Positions 45,719 through 55,184 of a DNA stretch of 64,000 nt are shown here, one piece after another. The position numbers and the translations under genes were made by a program. The notes beneath the pieces were generated by a model, which was given only the letters and a program-made list of their open reading frames with translations, had not been told where the DNA came from and searched no databases. How positions within the stretch are numbered: the stretch's first letter is position 1; the number at the start of each line of letters is the position of its first letter. Location: contig NZ_WMBB01000003.1 in NCBI RefSeq assembly GCF_009708175.1, positions 434,001-498,000 on the forward strand. The letters run 5' to 3'. Origin of the DNA: Nocardia aurantiaca. GTDB lineage: Bacteria; Actinomycetota; Actinomycetes; Mycobacteriales; Mycobacteriaceae.

Positions 45719-46810
45719 CTAGACGTCGGTGGAGAAGCGGACGCCGCCGTCGGGGATGTCGACGCCGGGCCAGATGCGGGCCCCGCGCAGGAGCTCGCAG
45801 CGGGCGCCGATGTTCGCGCCGTCACCGATGACGGCATCGCGAACGAGGGCACGCGGACCGATCCGGGCGCCGAAGCCGATGATCGAACGCTCCACGGTGG
45901 CACCGGCTTCCACGCGGGCGCCGTCGAAGAGGACCGCGCCGTCGAGGCGGGCGCCCGCGCCGACCTCGGCGCCGCGCCCCACGACCGTGCCGCCGATGAG
46001 GAGCGCGCCGGGAGCGACGCCCGCACCGGGGTGGACGAGGGATTCGCCGCGCTGGCCCGGGAGCGCCGGGGACGGGGCGATGCCGCGGACCAGGTCCGCC
46101 GAACCACGGACGAAGTCCTCAGGGGTGCCCATGTCTCGCCAGTACGAGGTGTCGACGTGACCCTGGATGTGCGCGCACTCGGCGAGCAGGGACGGGAAGG
46201 TCTCGCGCTCGACCGAGACCGGACGGCCCGCGGGGATCTTCTCGATGTACTCGCGCCGGAAGACGTAGCAGCCCGCGTTGATCTGATCGGTCGGCGGATC
46301 CTGGGTCTTCTCCAGGAACGCGGTGACCCGGCCGTTCTCATCGGTGGGGACGCAGCCGAAGGCGCGCGGATCGCTCACCCGCACCAGGTGCAGGGTCACG
46401 TCCGCGCCGGAGGTGTGATGGGTTTCCAGCACCCCACCCAGGTCGGTGCCGCCGAGCACGTCGCCGTTGAAGACCATGACGGTGTCGGCGCGCAGCTTGG
46501 GCAGCACGTTGCGGATGCCGCCGCCGGTGCCGAGCGGTTCGGTCTCGGTGACGTATTCGAGCTCGAGGCCGAGGTCGGAGCCGTCGCCGAAGTGCTCCTC
46601 GAACACCTCCGCCTTGTAGGAGGTGCCGAGCACCACATGGGTGATGCCGGCATCGGCGATGCGGGCCAGCAAATGCTGCAGGAACGGCAGACCGGCCGTG
46701 GGCAGCATCGGCTTGGGGGCGGACAAGGTCAACGGACGCAGGCGGGTGCCCTGGCCTCCGACCAGGATCACCGCGTCCGTAGACCCGGCGGTGTTACCGC
46801 TGTTCGCCAT
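45719..46810 (-). CDS. manC: Mannose-1-phosphate guanylyltransferase
   Basis: Makes GDP-mannose from mannose-1-phosphate and GTP, used for mannosylation of phosphatidylinositol, lipoglycans and glycoproteins. The 363-residue protein has the nucleotide-binding signature GGQGTRLRPLTLSAPKPMLP, the metal motif VMVFNGDVLGG, and a left-handed beta-helix C-terminus of hexapeptide repeats (GGTVVGRGAEVGAGARL). It equals M. tuberculosis Rv3264c. wbbL lies upstream on the same strand, 44 bases away. GGGGAGAAG precedes the ATG at short spacing. Confidence 0.93.
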   Translation of the reverse strand: MANSGNTAGSTDAVILVGGQGTRLRPLTLSAPKPMLPTAGLPFLQHLLARIADAGITHVVLGTSYKAEVFEEHFGDGSDLGLELEYVTETEPLGTGGGIRNVLPKLRADTVMVFNGDVLGGTDLGGVLETHHTSGADVTLHLVRVSDPRAFGCVPTDENGRVTAFLEKTQDPPTDQINAGCYVFRREYIEKIPAGRPVSVERETFPSLLAECAHIQGHVDTSYWRDMGTPEDFVRGSADLVRGIAPSPALPGQRGESLVHPGAGVAPGALLIGGTVVGRGAEVGAGARLDGAVLFDGARVEAGATVERSIIGFGARIGPRALVRDAVIGDGANIGARCELLRGARIWPGVDIPDGGVRFSTDV

Positions 46811-46854
46811 CTTCTCCCCTGTTGTCAGGTTGTCAGGACTGCGCGCCCGCGATG

Positions 46855-47775
46855 TTAAACAGTCTCGTTTCGATCACGTTCGCGCAGTGCGGATCGAACC
46901 GCAAGCCGGCAGCGGATCGCAAGTCCAGCCTTCAGCGCGACCCGGAGCGGGGCCTGCCACCAGTGCGGATGCCGGTCGGCCTGGAAACGGTAGGCGCTGG
47001 CGTGGTGCGCTGGCAGCATAGTCTCCGGGTGGCGACCCGCGGCGTGGCCCTTGGCGTGCGTGACCTCCGCGGACGGCACGAAGACATTGTGCCAGCCGGC
47101 CCTGCCCATGCGATCACCGAAGTCGACGTCCTCCATGTACATGAAGTAGCGGGAGTCGAAGCCGTCGATGGAGTCGAAGGCCGCGCGACGCACCAGCAGG
47201 CAGGAGCCCGACAGCCAGCCGACCGAACGCTCGGAGATCTCCTCGTTGTCCTGACGGTAGCGCAGGGTCCACGGGTTCTTGGGCCAGATCGTGCCGAGAA
47301 TGGCGTGGCCGGCCCCGTCGGCGATGCCGGGCACCGAGCGGGCGGACGGGTAGACGCTGCCGTCCGGCTCGAGCACCATCGGGCCCAGCGCGCCGGCGCG
47401 CGGCCAGCGGCGGGCCGCGGCCACCAGTTCGTCGATGGAGTCGGTGCCCCAGCGCACGTCCGGGTTGGCGATGACGATGAATTCGATGTCCGGGTCGATC
47501 TCGGCGACCGCGCGGTTGATGGCGCCGCCGTAGCCGATATTGCCGCCGGTGCGCAGCAGGCGCACATGGGCGTTGGCCTCGGCGGCCATTTCCGGGGCGC
47601 CGTCGACCGAGCCGTTGTCGGCCAGGATGACCTGCGGCTTCTCTCTGGTCGCAGTGGCCAGCGTGCTGATGAAGTGTTCCAGGTGCTCGCCGGGCGAGTA
47701 GGTCACCGTAACGACGGCCAGCTGCGGTTTTTTCTCCGCGGTGGGGGGCTGTCCGACAGAATCCGAGGGGCTCAC
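46855..47775 (-). CDS. wbbL: Rhamnosyltransferase WbbL
   Basis: Transfers rhamnose from dTDP-rhamnose to the decaprenyl-linked GlcNAc, building the linker that joins arabinogalactan to peptidoglycan. The 306-residue GT2 enzyme has VVTVTYSPGEHLEHF, the nucleotide-sugar ADNGSVDG and IVIANPDVRWG motifs, GWLSGSCLLVRRAAFD and the acceptor-side EDVDFGDRMGRAGW. M. tuberculosis WbbL (301 aa) is closely similar along its length and is essential. The GTG at 47775 overlaps the rmlD stop (GTGA). No membrane segment. Confidence 0.95.
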   Translation of the reverse strand: MSPSDSVGQPPTAEKKPQLAVVTVTYSPGEHLEHFISTLATATREKPQVILADNGSVDGAPEMAAEANAHVRLLRTGGNIGYGGAINRAVAEIDPDIEFIVIANPDVRWGTDSIDELVAAARRWPRAGALGPMVLEPDGSVYPSARSVPGIADGAGHAILGTIWPKNPWTLRYRQDNEEISERSVGWLSGSCLLVRRAAFDSIDGFDSRYFMYMEDVDFGDRMGRAGWHNVFVPSAEVTHAKGHAAGRHPETMLPAHHASAYRFQADRHPHWWQAPLRVALKAGLAIRCRLAVRSALRERDRNETV

Positions 47776-48671
47776 GGAGGGCCAGGATAGTCGGAGACGG
47801 CGGCCAGTGCGTCGTTCAGTGCCAGCTTCCAGTGTCGCAGGGGAGCTAGACCCGCGGCGGCCCACGAATTGCCCGAAAGGACCGAATATGCCGGGCGCGG
47901 AGCGGGTCTCGGGAAATCCTCGGTGCCGCAGGGCTGTACGCGCTCAGGGTCCGCGCCCAGGCCCGCGAAAACCGCCCGGGCCAGGTCGAACCAACTGGCC
48001 TGTCCGGCATTGGTGGCATGCAGGATCCGGGGTGTACCGGGCTTGCCCGCCAGTTCCAGCAGACCGGCCGCGAGATCGAGCGCGTAGGTGGGCGAACCGA
48101 TCTGGTCGCGCACCACGGTGAGGGTGTCGCGCTCACGTTCCAGCCGCCGCATGGTGGCCACGAAGTCCGCTCCCACGCCGGTGTAGACCCACGCGGTGCG
48201 CACAATCTGCGCGTCGGGCGCGAACTCCAGAACCGCTTGCTCCCCAGCCAGTTTCGATCGTCCATAGACCGTCGCCGGTCCGGTCGGATCGTCTGGTTCA
48301 TACGGGTGCGCACCGGTGCCGGGGAAGACGTAGTCCGTGCTGAGGTGTATGAGCCGCGCCCCCTTCTCGGCGCACGCCTGAGCCAGTACGCGGGGCCCGG
48401 TGGCGTTCACCGCGAAGGCGGCTTCCACCTCGGTCTCGGCCCGGTCGACGGCGGTGTAGGCCGCGCAGTTGATCAGCACGTCACCGGGATTCACGAACGC
48501 GCGCACGGCGTCGGGATCGGTGATGTCGAGGTCGGCGTGAGCCAGCCCGCGTGCGGCGGGCGCGAGGGTCGTGAGTGCGCGGCCGAGCTGACCGCGCCCA
48601 CCCGTCACCAGCAGCCGCGCGGAATCCGGGCGCGGTCGATCGGTGGTCGAGGTCACGTCATCGGCGGTCAC
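47772..48671 (-). CDS. rmlD: dTDP-4-dehydrorhamnose reductase
   Basis: Last step of dTDP-L-rhamnose synthesis, reducing the 4-keto group with NADPH. The 299-residue protein has the Rossmann motif LLVTGGRGQLG, the active-site YGRSKLAGEQ (Tyr-x3-Lys), STDYVFPGTG and NATGPRVLAQ. GTG 48671 is taken as start; the in-frame GTG at 48656 is possible. It overlaps wbbL by four bases, so RmlD and its user WbbL are co-translated. Equals M. tuberculosis Rv3266c. Divergent from the LCP gene. Confidence 0.94.
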   Translation of the reverse strand: MTADDVTSTTDRPRPDSARLLVTGGRGQLGRALTTLAPAARGLAHADLDITDPDAVRAFVNPGDVLINCAAYTAVDRAETEVEAAFAVNATGPRVLAQACAEKGARLIHLSTDYVFPGTGAHPYEPDDPTGPATVYGRSKLAGEQAVLEFAPDAQIVRTAWVYTGVGADFVATMRRLERERDTLTVVRDQIGSPTYALDLAAGLLELAGKPGTPRILHATNAGQASWFDLARAVFAGLGADPERVQPCGTEDFPRPAPRPAYSVLSGNSWAAAGLAPLRHWKLALNDALAAVSDYPGPP

Positions 48672-48827
48672 GGCTGCCAGTCTGGCACGCCCCCCGCACG
48701 ACTCACGGAGCCGGCGATACGGCAACATCACGGCTACCGCCACTAGCCTGCATAGCGGGGGTATTTCCATCGACGCGACCTCGTTCGTCGGGGTTCGCTC
48801 GGCCGAGCACGCGAAAGGGAGATCGGG

Positions 48828-50336
48828 TTGCCGGACAACCGCTGGGCATCCGTGCCGTTACCGTCGCGCTCCACTCTGGGATCGCGACCGGGGCGCGGCG
48901 GCGCGCGCCGGGTACTCGTGGCCGTGATCTCGGTGCTGGTGCTGACGGTGACCGGGCTGGGCTGGCACAGCGTCGATCGCCTGATATCGGGCATCGAGCG
49001 GATCGGCAATCTGGGGCTCGGCGGCGACAAGGCCGACGGCGCGACCGACATCCTGATGGTCGGCATCGACTCCCGCACCGACGCGCACGGAAATCCGCTC
49101 TCCTCGAACGAATTGGCCATGCTGCACGCCGGCGACGACGGCGAGGGCGGGCTCAATACCGACACCATCGTGCTCATCCGGGTGCCCAACGACGGCAGCT
49201 CGGCGACCGCCATCTCGATCCCCCGCGACTCCTACGTGGACATCCCCGGCCTCGGCATGGGAAAGATCAACTCCGCGTACGGCGTGACCAAGGCGACCAC
49301 GCAGCAGAAATTGATCGACAAGGGCGCCGATCCGGCTGAGGCCGATCGCCGGTCGACGCAGGCCGGGCGGCAGGCGCTGGTCAAGAGCGTGGCCAACCTC
49401 ACCGGCATCACCGTCGACCATTACGCCGAGGTCGGGCTGCTGGGCTTCGTGCTGCTCACCGATGCCGTCGGCGGCGTCGAGGTGTGCCTGAAAAGTCCGG
49501 TGGACGAACCGCTTTCGGGCGCGGACTTCCCGGCGGGATCGCAGAAGCTCTCCGGCGCACAGGCTTTGAGTTTCGTGCGCCAGCGTCATGAGCTGCCGCG
49601 CGGCGACCTGGACCGGATCGTGCGCCAGCAGGTGTACATGGCGCAGCTGGTGCATCAGGTGCTCAGCGCCAAGATGCTCACCAGCCCCGGCCGGTTGACC
49701 GAACTCAGCAATGCGGTCGGGCGCACGGTGGTGCTGGACGACGGCTGGGATGTGCTCGGCTTCCTGCACGAGCTGCGGGACCTGTCCGGCGGGCAGGTGA
49801 AGTTCGAGACCATTCCCGTCAAGGACCTCAACGGCTGGACCGACAACGGCGAGTCCGTGGTCCGGGTGGATCCGGCCGCGGTGCACAGGTTCGTGGCCAA
49901 GGCGGTCGGCGACGACGAGGCCCCGAGCCAGGGCGGGGTGGACCCGTCCACCGTCACCGTCGATGTCTACAACGCCTCCGGCACCGGCGGCTTGGCCGCG
50001 CAGGCGGCACAGGCGCTGGCGGCCAAGAGCTTCCGCACCGGCACGGTGGACAACTGGATCGGCGGGCCGGTGCAGAGCAGCCGGGTGCTGGCGGCCTCCG
50101 CGGGCGATCCCAGGGCGCGCGCGGTGGCGCAGGTGCTGGGCGGGCTGCCGGTGCTGGCGCAGGCTGGTCTGCCCGAGGGTTCGGTTCGCGTGGTGCTGGC
50201 GAGTGACTACTCTGGTCCGGGTTCGGCGACCGGCGGCGCCACGTTCGACTTCTCCGGAAGCAGTACGACCGCGACACCGGTGCCGCCCGCCCCACCCATC
50301 GACGCCGGTACGAACGGACCGAAATGCGTGAATTGA
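48828..50336 (+). CDS. cpsA: LytR-CpsA-Psr (LCP) family ligase, CpsA-like
   Basis: LCP enzymes transfer lipid-linked polymers such as arabinogalactan to peptidoglycan. The 502-residue protein has a short cytoplasmic N-terminus, one membrane helix (VLVAVISVLVLTVTGLGW), the LCP domain with the conserved DILMVGIDSR, ISIPRDSYVDIPG and FVRQRHELPRGDLDRI, and a C-terminal LytR_C domain (VTVDVYNASGTGGLA). The conserved arginines and aspartates are present. The start is TTG with GGGAGA upstream. It equals M. tuberculosis Rv3267 and sits beside wbbL-rmlD, which make its substrate linker. It overlaps the next gene by 13 bases. Confidence 0.92.
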   Translation: MPDNRWASVPLPSRSTLGSRPGRGGARRVLVAVISVLVLTVTGLGWHSVDRLISGIERIGNLGLGGDKADGATDILMVGIDSRTDAHGNPLSSNELAMLHAGDDGEGGLNTDTIVLIRVPNDGSSATAISIPRDSYVDIPGLGMGKINSAYGVTKATTQQKLIDKGADPAEADRRSTQAGRQALVKSVANLTGITVDHYAEVGLLGFVLLTDAVGGVEVCLKSPVDEPLSGADFPAGSQKLSGAQALSFVRQRHELPRGDLDRIVRQQVYMAQLVHQVLSAKMLTSPGRLTELSNAVGRTVVLDDGWDVLGFLHELRDLSGGQVKFETIPVKDLNGWTDNGESVVRVDPAAVHRFVAKAVGDDEAPSQGGVDPSTVTVDVYNASGTGGLAAQAAQALAAKSFRTGTVDNWIGGPVQSSRVLAASAGDPRARAVAQVLGGLPVLAQAGLPEGSVRVVLASDYSGPGSATGGATFDFSGSSTTATPVPPAPPIDAGTNGPKCVN

Positions 50337-51040
50337 ACGAGACCCTCACCGAAGCGGTACTCGACCCCATCCTCGCCCGCGACCCCGCGGGGCCGCGCAT
50401 CACCTATTACGACGACGCCACCGGCGCGCGGATCGAACTGTCCGCGCTGACGCTGGCCAACTGGGCGGCCAAGACCGCCAATATGATTCGCGACGAGTTC
50501 GGGTTGACCTCCGGCGCCCGGGTCGCGGTGCTGCTCCCGGCGCACTGGCAGACCGCGGCCGTGCTGCTGGGCTGCTGGTGGGCCGGCGTCGAGGTGGTGC
50601 TGCACGCCGACCCGGACGCCGAGCTGGCCTTGGTCACGGCGGACCGGATCGATGAGGCCGAGGGCATCGCCGAGGTCGCCGCCCTCTCCCTGGACCCGAT
50701 GGGCATGCCGGTGCGCGACCTGCCGGTCGGCGTCACCGACTACGCGACCTCCGTGCGCGTCCACGGTGATCAGTTCCATCCGCGCGGCATCGGCTGCGCC
50801 CTCGACGGCACGTCGGTCTCCGCCGTGCTCGATGAGGCCCGCAAATCCGCTGCCCGCCAGGGCTTCACGGCCGAGGACCGTGTTCTCTCCACGACCGCTT
50901 GGGACACCCCGGCCGAACTGATCGACGGCTTCGTCGCGGTCCTGGCCGCGGGCGCCTCCCTGGTCCAGGTCGCCAACCCCGACCCGGCGGCCCAGGAACG
51001 CCGCATCACCTCGGAGCGAGTAACCGCCCAACGCCGCTGA
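50324..51040 (+). CDS. TIGR03089 family protein (Rv3268-like)
   Basis: 238 residues of the actinobacterial TIGR03089 family, recognised from the start ETLTEAVLDPILARDPAGPRITYYDDATG, ELSALTLANWAAKTANMIRDE and the LLPAHWQTAAVLLGCWWAG segment. It looks like the N-terminal part of an acyl-adenylating enzyme but lacks the AMP-binding and catalytic part, so it is unlikely to be a ligase. It begins inside the LCP gene (13-base overlap), so they are one transcript, as in M. tuberculosis. Function unknown; probably linked to envelope assembly. Confidence 0.88.
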   Translation: MRELNETLTEAVLDPILARDPAGPRITYYDDATGARIELSALTLANWAAKTANMIRDEFGLTSGARVAVLLPAHWQTAAVLLGCWWAGVEVVLHADPDAELALVTADRIDEAEGIAEVAALSLDPMGMPVRDLPVGVTDYATSVRVHGDQFHPRGIGCALDGTSVSAVLDEARKSAARQGFTAEDRVLSTTAWDTPAELIDGFVAVLAAGASLVQVANPDPAAQERRITSERVTAQRR

Positions 51041-51292
51041 CCGAATACGCCGCACCCGCGGGGCTTGCCTCGCTCACCTTCGAAAGTCCCGCGGGCCGCA
51101 CGCTCGGCCTCGGAGAGTCGTGGTCGCAGGGGCTTGTCCCCCGGATATTTCCCGCGGTTTCACGGGCTTGCCGCTGAGAGCTACGAGGGTCGCCTCATAC
51201 CGGAGTAGGAGGTCTGTTTCCCTCCTCGGGATGTTCCTCGGCCTCGAGGGGTTCCGTACCGTGGAACCATCCGACGACGAGGGAGTCCCGCG

Positions 51293-52591
51293 ATGATGAG
51301 TCCCCGGTACTGGGCCCGATGGATGGTCGAACACGGTGCGCCGCGGTGGGCGCTGCGGCTGCAGGCCCGCCGCGACAATCCGTTCGCGAAACTGATCACC
51401 ACCGCCGGCGCGCTGCACGATCCGTATCCCCAGATCGAGGAGATTCGCCGCCGCGGCCGTCTGGTGCACAACCCGTATACCTGGGCCACCGCCGATTACG
51501 AGCTGACCCGCGCCATTCTGCGCGACAGCCGCTTCGGCGCGTTCGGGCCGGACGGCGTGGATGTGCCGGGTTGGCTGCGCGATCGGCTCAAGCGCGCGCA
51601 GACTCCGCCGAATCCGGTGGAACCGCCGTCCATGCTCATGATCGATCCACCGGATCACACCCGCATCCGCAAGTCGGTGTCGGCGGCGTTCACCCCGCGT
51701 GCCATCGGCCGCCTGCGCGACCGCGTGGAGTCGGTGACCGCCGAACTGCTGGACGCGCTGCCGCCGAACGGCTCCGCCGATCTCGTCGGGGCCTTCGCCC
51801 AGCAGGTGCCGATCGCCATCATCACCGAGATGCTGGGCTTCCCGCACGCCTCCCGCGACGAGTTCCTGAGCTGGGGTGACGCCGCCAGCCCGCTGCTGGA
51901 CATCGGCATCTCCTGGCGGTCGTGGCGCGATGCCTATACGGCCATGGGCGTCATGGACGAGTATCTGAACGAGCACCTGGCCACGCTGCGGCGCACGCCT
52001 GGCGAGGACATCCTCTCCAGCCTGGTCACCGCCGGGGAGCTGAACGAGCGCGAGTTGAAGGCGACCGCGAGCCTGCTGATGGGCGCGGGCTTCGAGACCA
52101 CCGTGAATCTCATCGGCAACGGCGTCGTCCAATTGCTCTCGCATCCCGAGCAACTGGCCATGCTGCGCGCGGACCCGAACTTGTGGGCGCAGGCGGTGGA
52201 CGAGATCCTGCGCTTCGATCCACCGGTCACCATGACGGCGCGAATCGCCCTGTGCGACACCGAGGTCGGTGACTTCCGGTTGCCCGAGGGCGCCGTGATC
52301 GTGATGTCGCTCGCGGGCGCGAACCGGGATCCGAAGAAGTTCGAGGACCCCAATCGCTTCGATATCACCCGCGCCAATGCCCGCGAACACCTGACCTTCT
52401 CCAGCGGCATACACACCTGCCTGGGCGCGAGCCTGGCCCGCATGGAGGGCGTGTACGCGTTGCGCTCGCTGTTCGACAATTTCCCTGATCTGGCGCTGGC
52501 GGGCACGCCGGAGCGCCGCCCGCTCTACACCCTGCACGGGTACGCGCATATGCCCGCCCGGCTGGGCCGCCGGGTCACCGCTGCCGTGTGA
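51293..52591 (+). CDS. Cytochrome P450
   Basis: 432 residues, class I bacterial P450. The I-helix reads LLMGAGFETTVN (with the oxygen-activating Thr), the ExxR pair is DEILR and the haem loop is FSSGIHTCLGASLARMEG with Cys376 as the thiolate ligand. All catalytic parts are intact. The substrate cannot be told. No ferredoxin gene lies next to it. GAGGGAG lies 8 bases before the ATG. It is convergent with the esterase gene, with only 11 bases between the stops, and no terminator hairpin is visible. Confidence 0.94.
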   Translation: MMSPRYWARWMVEHGAPRWALRLQARRDNPFAKLITTAGALHDPYPQIEEIRRRGRLVHNPYTWATADYELTRAILRDSRFGAFGPDGVDVPGWLRDRLKRAQTPPNPVEPPSMLMIDPPDHTRIRKSVSAAFTPRAIGRLRDRVESVTAELLDALPPNGSADLVGAFAQQVPIAIITEMLGFPHASRDEFLSWGDAASPLLDIGISWRSWRDAYTAMGVMDEYLNEHLATLRRTPGEDILSSLVTAGELNERELKATASLLMGAGFETTVNLIGNGVVQLLSHPEQLAMLRADPNLWAQAVDEILRFDPPVTMTARIALCDTEVGDFRLPEGAVIVMSLAGANRDPKKFEDPNRFDITRANAREHLTFSSGIHTCLGASLARMEGVYALRSLFDNFPDLALAGTPERRPLYTLHGYAHMPARLGRRVTAAV

Positions 52592-52602
52592 TCGGTTGCG
52601 GC

Positions 52603-54162
52603 TCAGTAGAACCCGACCACGTCATCTCCCCACACGGTGTTGCGATCGCGGTCGGGATCGTCGATGACACGGTCCGCATTGTCGATGACCAGGGTGGTGC
52701 GCGTCACGGCGCTGTAGGGCGGCCAGTGCTTGGATCCATCGATGGCGGCGGGCACGCCGTACCTGGCGAAGGCCAGCCAACGGCGCATCACGCGGCCCGA
52801 AACCTCCTGTGCCGCTTTGCGTCCGCCCAGCCAGAAGGTGGGGTCGTAGTCGAACGAGCCGAAGTTGCCGAATACGTAGGGCAATTCGGTGGCGTGGCCG
52901 GCGCCGACCCGGGCCGCCTTGAGCATCGGGGTGGCGTGGTCGAAGCGGTACATCCAGGTCGGCGAGTGCGCGGAGTGGGCGTCGGCCACCCAGTGCGAGG
53001 GCATGCGGAAGGCGGCGTCGGTGGACATGGTGAGCGCGCCGCGCGGGGTGCTGGACTCGTAGGCGGAGGCGATCTCGGCCAGCCGCTCCGGCGACAGGCC
53101 CGGATGTTCGGCGGCAACCCCGCGCAGCATGGCGTTCACGGCGTCCGGGGTGACCGGCATGATGGGCGAGCGGAACAGCCGGAACAGCGAGGCCTCGTCC
53201 TTGTTGGTGCCGATGATCAGCGGCACCCGGTGCGAACGGCCCTGCCGGAAGCGTTCGCTCGGATAGGCGGGGAGCAGGTTGCCGTCCACCACGGGCGCGG
53301 CGGCCAGGCGGCCGGGTTCGCGCAGCGGCACTTCGTCGAGCAGGGTCCCGGCGGCGGTGACGATGCGTTCGATCGGCATGGTGAGCAGATCGGCCGCGTG
53401 ATCGGGCGACAGTTCCAGCAGTTCCAGGTAGCGCTTGGCCACCACGGCGGCGCGCTCCGGACCGAAAACCGTGGTGGCGGGCGGGGATTGGGCGATGGCA
53501 CGGTGGAACAGACCCGCCGACAGCGGCGAGGTGAGCAGCGCGGTGACGCAGCCCGCGCCGGAGGATTCGCCGAAGATGGTGACATTGCCCGGATCGCCGC
53601 CGAAGGCCGCGATATTGTCGCGTACCCACTGCAGGGCGGCGATCTGGTCGTACAGGCCCAGATTCGGGGTGAACTCCTCGCCGAGCGAGGACAGGTCGAG
53701 GAAGCCCAGCGCACCCAGCCGGTAGTTGACGGCGACCACGATGGCGTCGCCGGTCTCGGCGAGCCGTCGTCCGTCGTAGATGGCCTGGGCCGCGGTGCCC
53801 AAGCAGTACGCGCCGCCGTGCAGCCACACCAGGACCGGTCGGAGTTCGTCCGTGGCTGCGGTCGGGGCCCAGATATTGAGCCACAGGCAGTTCTCGCCCA
53901 TGCGCAGGTTGGCGTCGACGGGCACGAAGCCCGGACTCTGCGGAGCGACGTCGCCGAAGCGCACGCATTCCCGGATGCCGGTCCACGATTGCGGGGGCTG
54001 GGGCCGCCGGAACCGATTGGGCCCGGCCGTGCTGGCCCCGTACGGCAGGCCGCGCCACACCGCCACCGTGCCCTCCAGCACGCCGGACACCTCACCGTTC
54101 ACGGTCCGCGCAACCGGCGTGCCATCCTGTTCCGGCAGCGTGTCGAAGAACCGAGTGCTCAC
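52603..54162 (-). CDS. Type B carboxylesterase
   Basis: 519 residues, alpha/beta hydrolase of the carboxylesterase type B (para-nitrobenzyl esterase) family. The oxyanion motif is LVWLHGGAYCLG, the nucleophile elbow FGESSGAG, the acid GTNKDEASLF and the histidine GAGHATELPYVFG, so the catalytic triad is complete. No signal peptide is visible, so it is cytoplasmic. GTG 54162 is chosen because AGGAGGT lies directly upstream, and the further in-frame part is antisense of the FmdB region. Likely substrate: a short-chain ester or xenobiotic, unknown. Confidence 0.92.
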   Translation of the reverse strand: MSTRFFDTLPEQDGTPVARTVNGEVSGVLEGTVAVWRGLPYGASTAGPNRFRRPQPPQSWTGIRECVRFGDVAPQSPGFVPVDANLRMGENCLWLNIWAPTAATDELRPVLVWLHGGAYCLGTAAQAIYDGRRLAETGDAIVVAVNYRLGALGFLDLSSLGEEFTPNLGLYDQIAALQWVRDNIAAFGGDPGNVTIFGESSGAGCVTALLTSPLSAGLFHRAIAQSPPATTVFGPERAAVVAKRYLELLELSPDHAADLLTMPIERIVTAAGTLLDEVPLREPGRLAAAPVVDGNLLPAYPSERFRQGRSHRVPLIIGTNKDEASLFRLFRSPIMPVTPDAVNAMLRGVAAEHPGLSPERLAEIASAYESSTPRGALTMSTDAAFRMPSHWVADAHSAHSPTWMYRFDHATPMLKAARVGAGHATELPYVFGNFGSFDYDPTFWLGGRKAAQEVSGRVMRRWLAFARYGVPAAIDGSKHWPPYSAVTRTTLVIDNADRVIDDPDRDRNTVWGDDVVGFY

Positions 54163-54273
54163 ACCACACCTCCTCGTACTCCGTAAACCGAGGGTACTGG
54201 GTTGCCCGGAGTGCGCCGTCGGATCGACCTCAGCGCGCCGCCGGGTGCGGTGCGAGTCGTCTAGGCTGGGCAG

Positions 54274-54492
54274 GTGCCGAGCTATGCGTATCGATGCCGC
54301 GGCTGCGGCGACACCTTCGAGCTGACTCGCCCCATGGCCGAGGCGTCCGCACCCGCGACCTGCCCGGAAGGCCATGACGACACCGTCAAGCTGCTGACCA
54401 CCTTCGGGACGGTCACCCGCGGCGGCGGCTCCGCCCCCGCGCCGGCCCCGTCGGGTGGTGGCGGCTGCTGTGGTGGGGGCTGCTGCGGCTAG
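54274..54492 (+). CDS. FmdB-family zinc ribbon protein
   Basis: 72 residues. The zinc ribbon is built from CRGCG and CPEGH, within MPSYAYRCRGCGDTFELTRPM, which defines the FmdB regulatory domain. The C-terminus GGGGCCGGGCCG is a low-complexity cysteine-glycine tail that could bind metal too. TAGGCT lies 6 bases before the GTG, so it may be leaderless. The stop codon region is shared with the convergent SelW-like gene (CTAG). The exact role of this family is unknown. Confidence 0.8.
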   Translation: MPSYAYRCRGCGDTFELTRPMAEASAPATCPEGHDDTVKLLTTFGTVTRGGGSAPAPAPSGGGGCCGGGCCG

Positions 54493-54779
54493 CTCGCCGG
54501 TTCGGCGTTCTTCTGGTCGGCGTGGCCGAGCGAGCGGTCCGGCGCGACCCGGTCGCGGACACGCTGCTTGAGGATGGCGATATCGGGAAAACCGCCGTCG
54601 GCCTTGCGTTCCCAGATCTGGTCGCCGTCGACGGTGATGCGGAAGACACCGCCCTCACCGGGGACGAGGGCGACTTCGGACAGGTCGGTGGCGAAGGTGG
54701 TGAGCAACTCCTGGGCCATCCAGCTCGCGCGGAGCAGCCAGCGGCACTGCGTGCAGTATTCGATCGCGACGCGGGGCAT
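54489..54779 (-). CDS. SelT/SelW/SelH-family selenoprotein-like redox protein (Cys form)
   Basis: 96 residues. The start MPRVAIEYCTQCRWLLRASW with the CxxC redox pair, the GEGGVFRITVDGDQIWERK body and the FPDIAILKQRVRD segment define the thioredoxin-like Rdx (SelW/SelT/SelH) family. Both active-site positions are cysteine, with no selenocysteine. It probably acts as a small cytoplasmic redox protein. ATG 54779 places the CxxC at residues 9-12 as in relatives. Further-upstream starts are less likely. It shares a CTAG with the FmdB gene's stop codon. Confidence 0.83.
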   Translation of the reverse strand: MPRVAIEYCTQCRWLLRASWMAQELLTTFATDLSEVALVPGEGGVFRITVDGDQIWERKADGGFPDIAILKQRVRDRVAPDRSLGHADQKNAEPAS

Positions 54780-55184
54780 ATCCGGGACCATACCGGGCCG
54801 CCGCCGCGTGCAGCCGCGTGCGTGGTCGAACAAGCGGAGCAGGCCCGGCACATGACTGCGGAGGCCGAGAATATTCCGAGCGACGGACGAACCGAGGCTC
54901 GAGGCATCGAGCGTGGAATTCGACGGGTCCGCGTCGCGCTCCTTCGATCGCGCGAGGTCTGGGCTACGCCGCCGCTGTAGATCGGGCGTACCCCGAGTGC
55001 TCGAATCGGCGTTGACAGAATGAATTCACATCTCGATTCGATGTCTCAGATTGTTCAGCGAAATGTCAGCACTACAGGAATCGAATTCATCGGCAAATAG
55101 CCGGCATTCACAGACGGCCGCCGCGCGGCCGGGACCTGTCGGTGCCCTCGGATACAACTTTGCTCAACCGAGGAAGGGGGATGG
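54780..55184. other. Gene-free stretch before the SWIM operon
   Basis: 405 bases with no supported gene. Codon use of the open frames here is poor and none has homology I recognise. The region from 55010 to 55110 is AT-richer (TGAATTCACATCTCGATTCG) and probably holds the promoter of the operon that starts at 55185. No clear -10 could be chosen. Confidence 0.4.
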
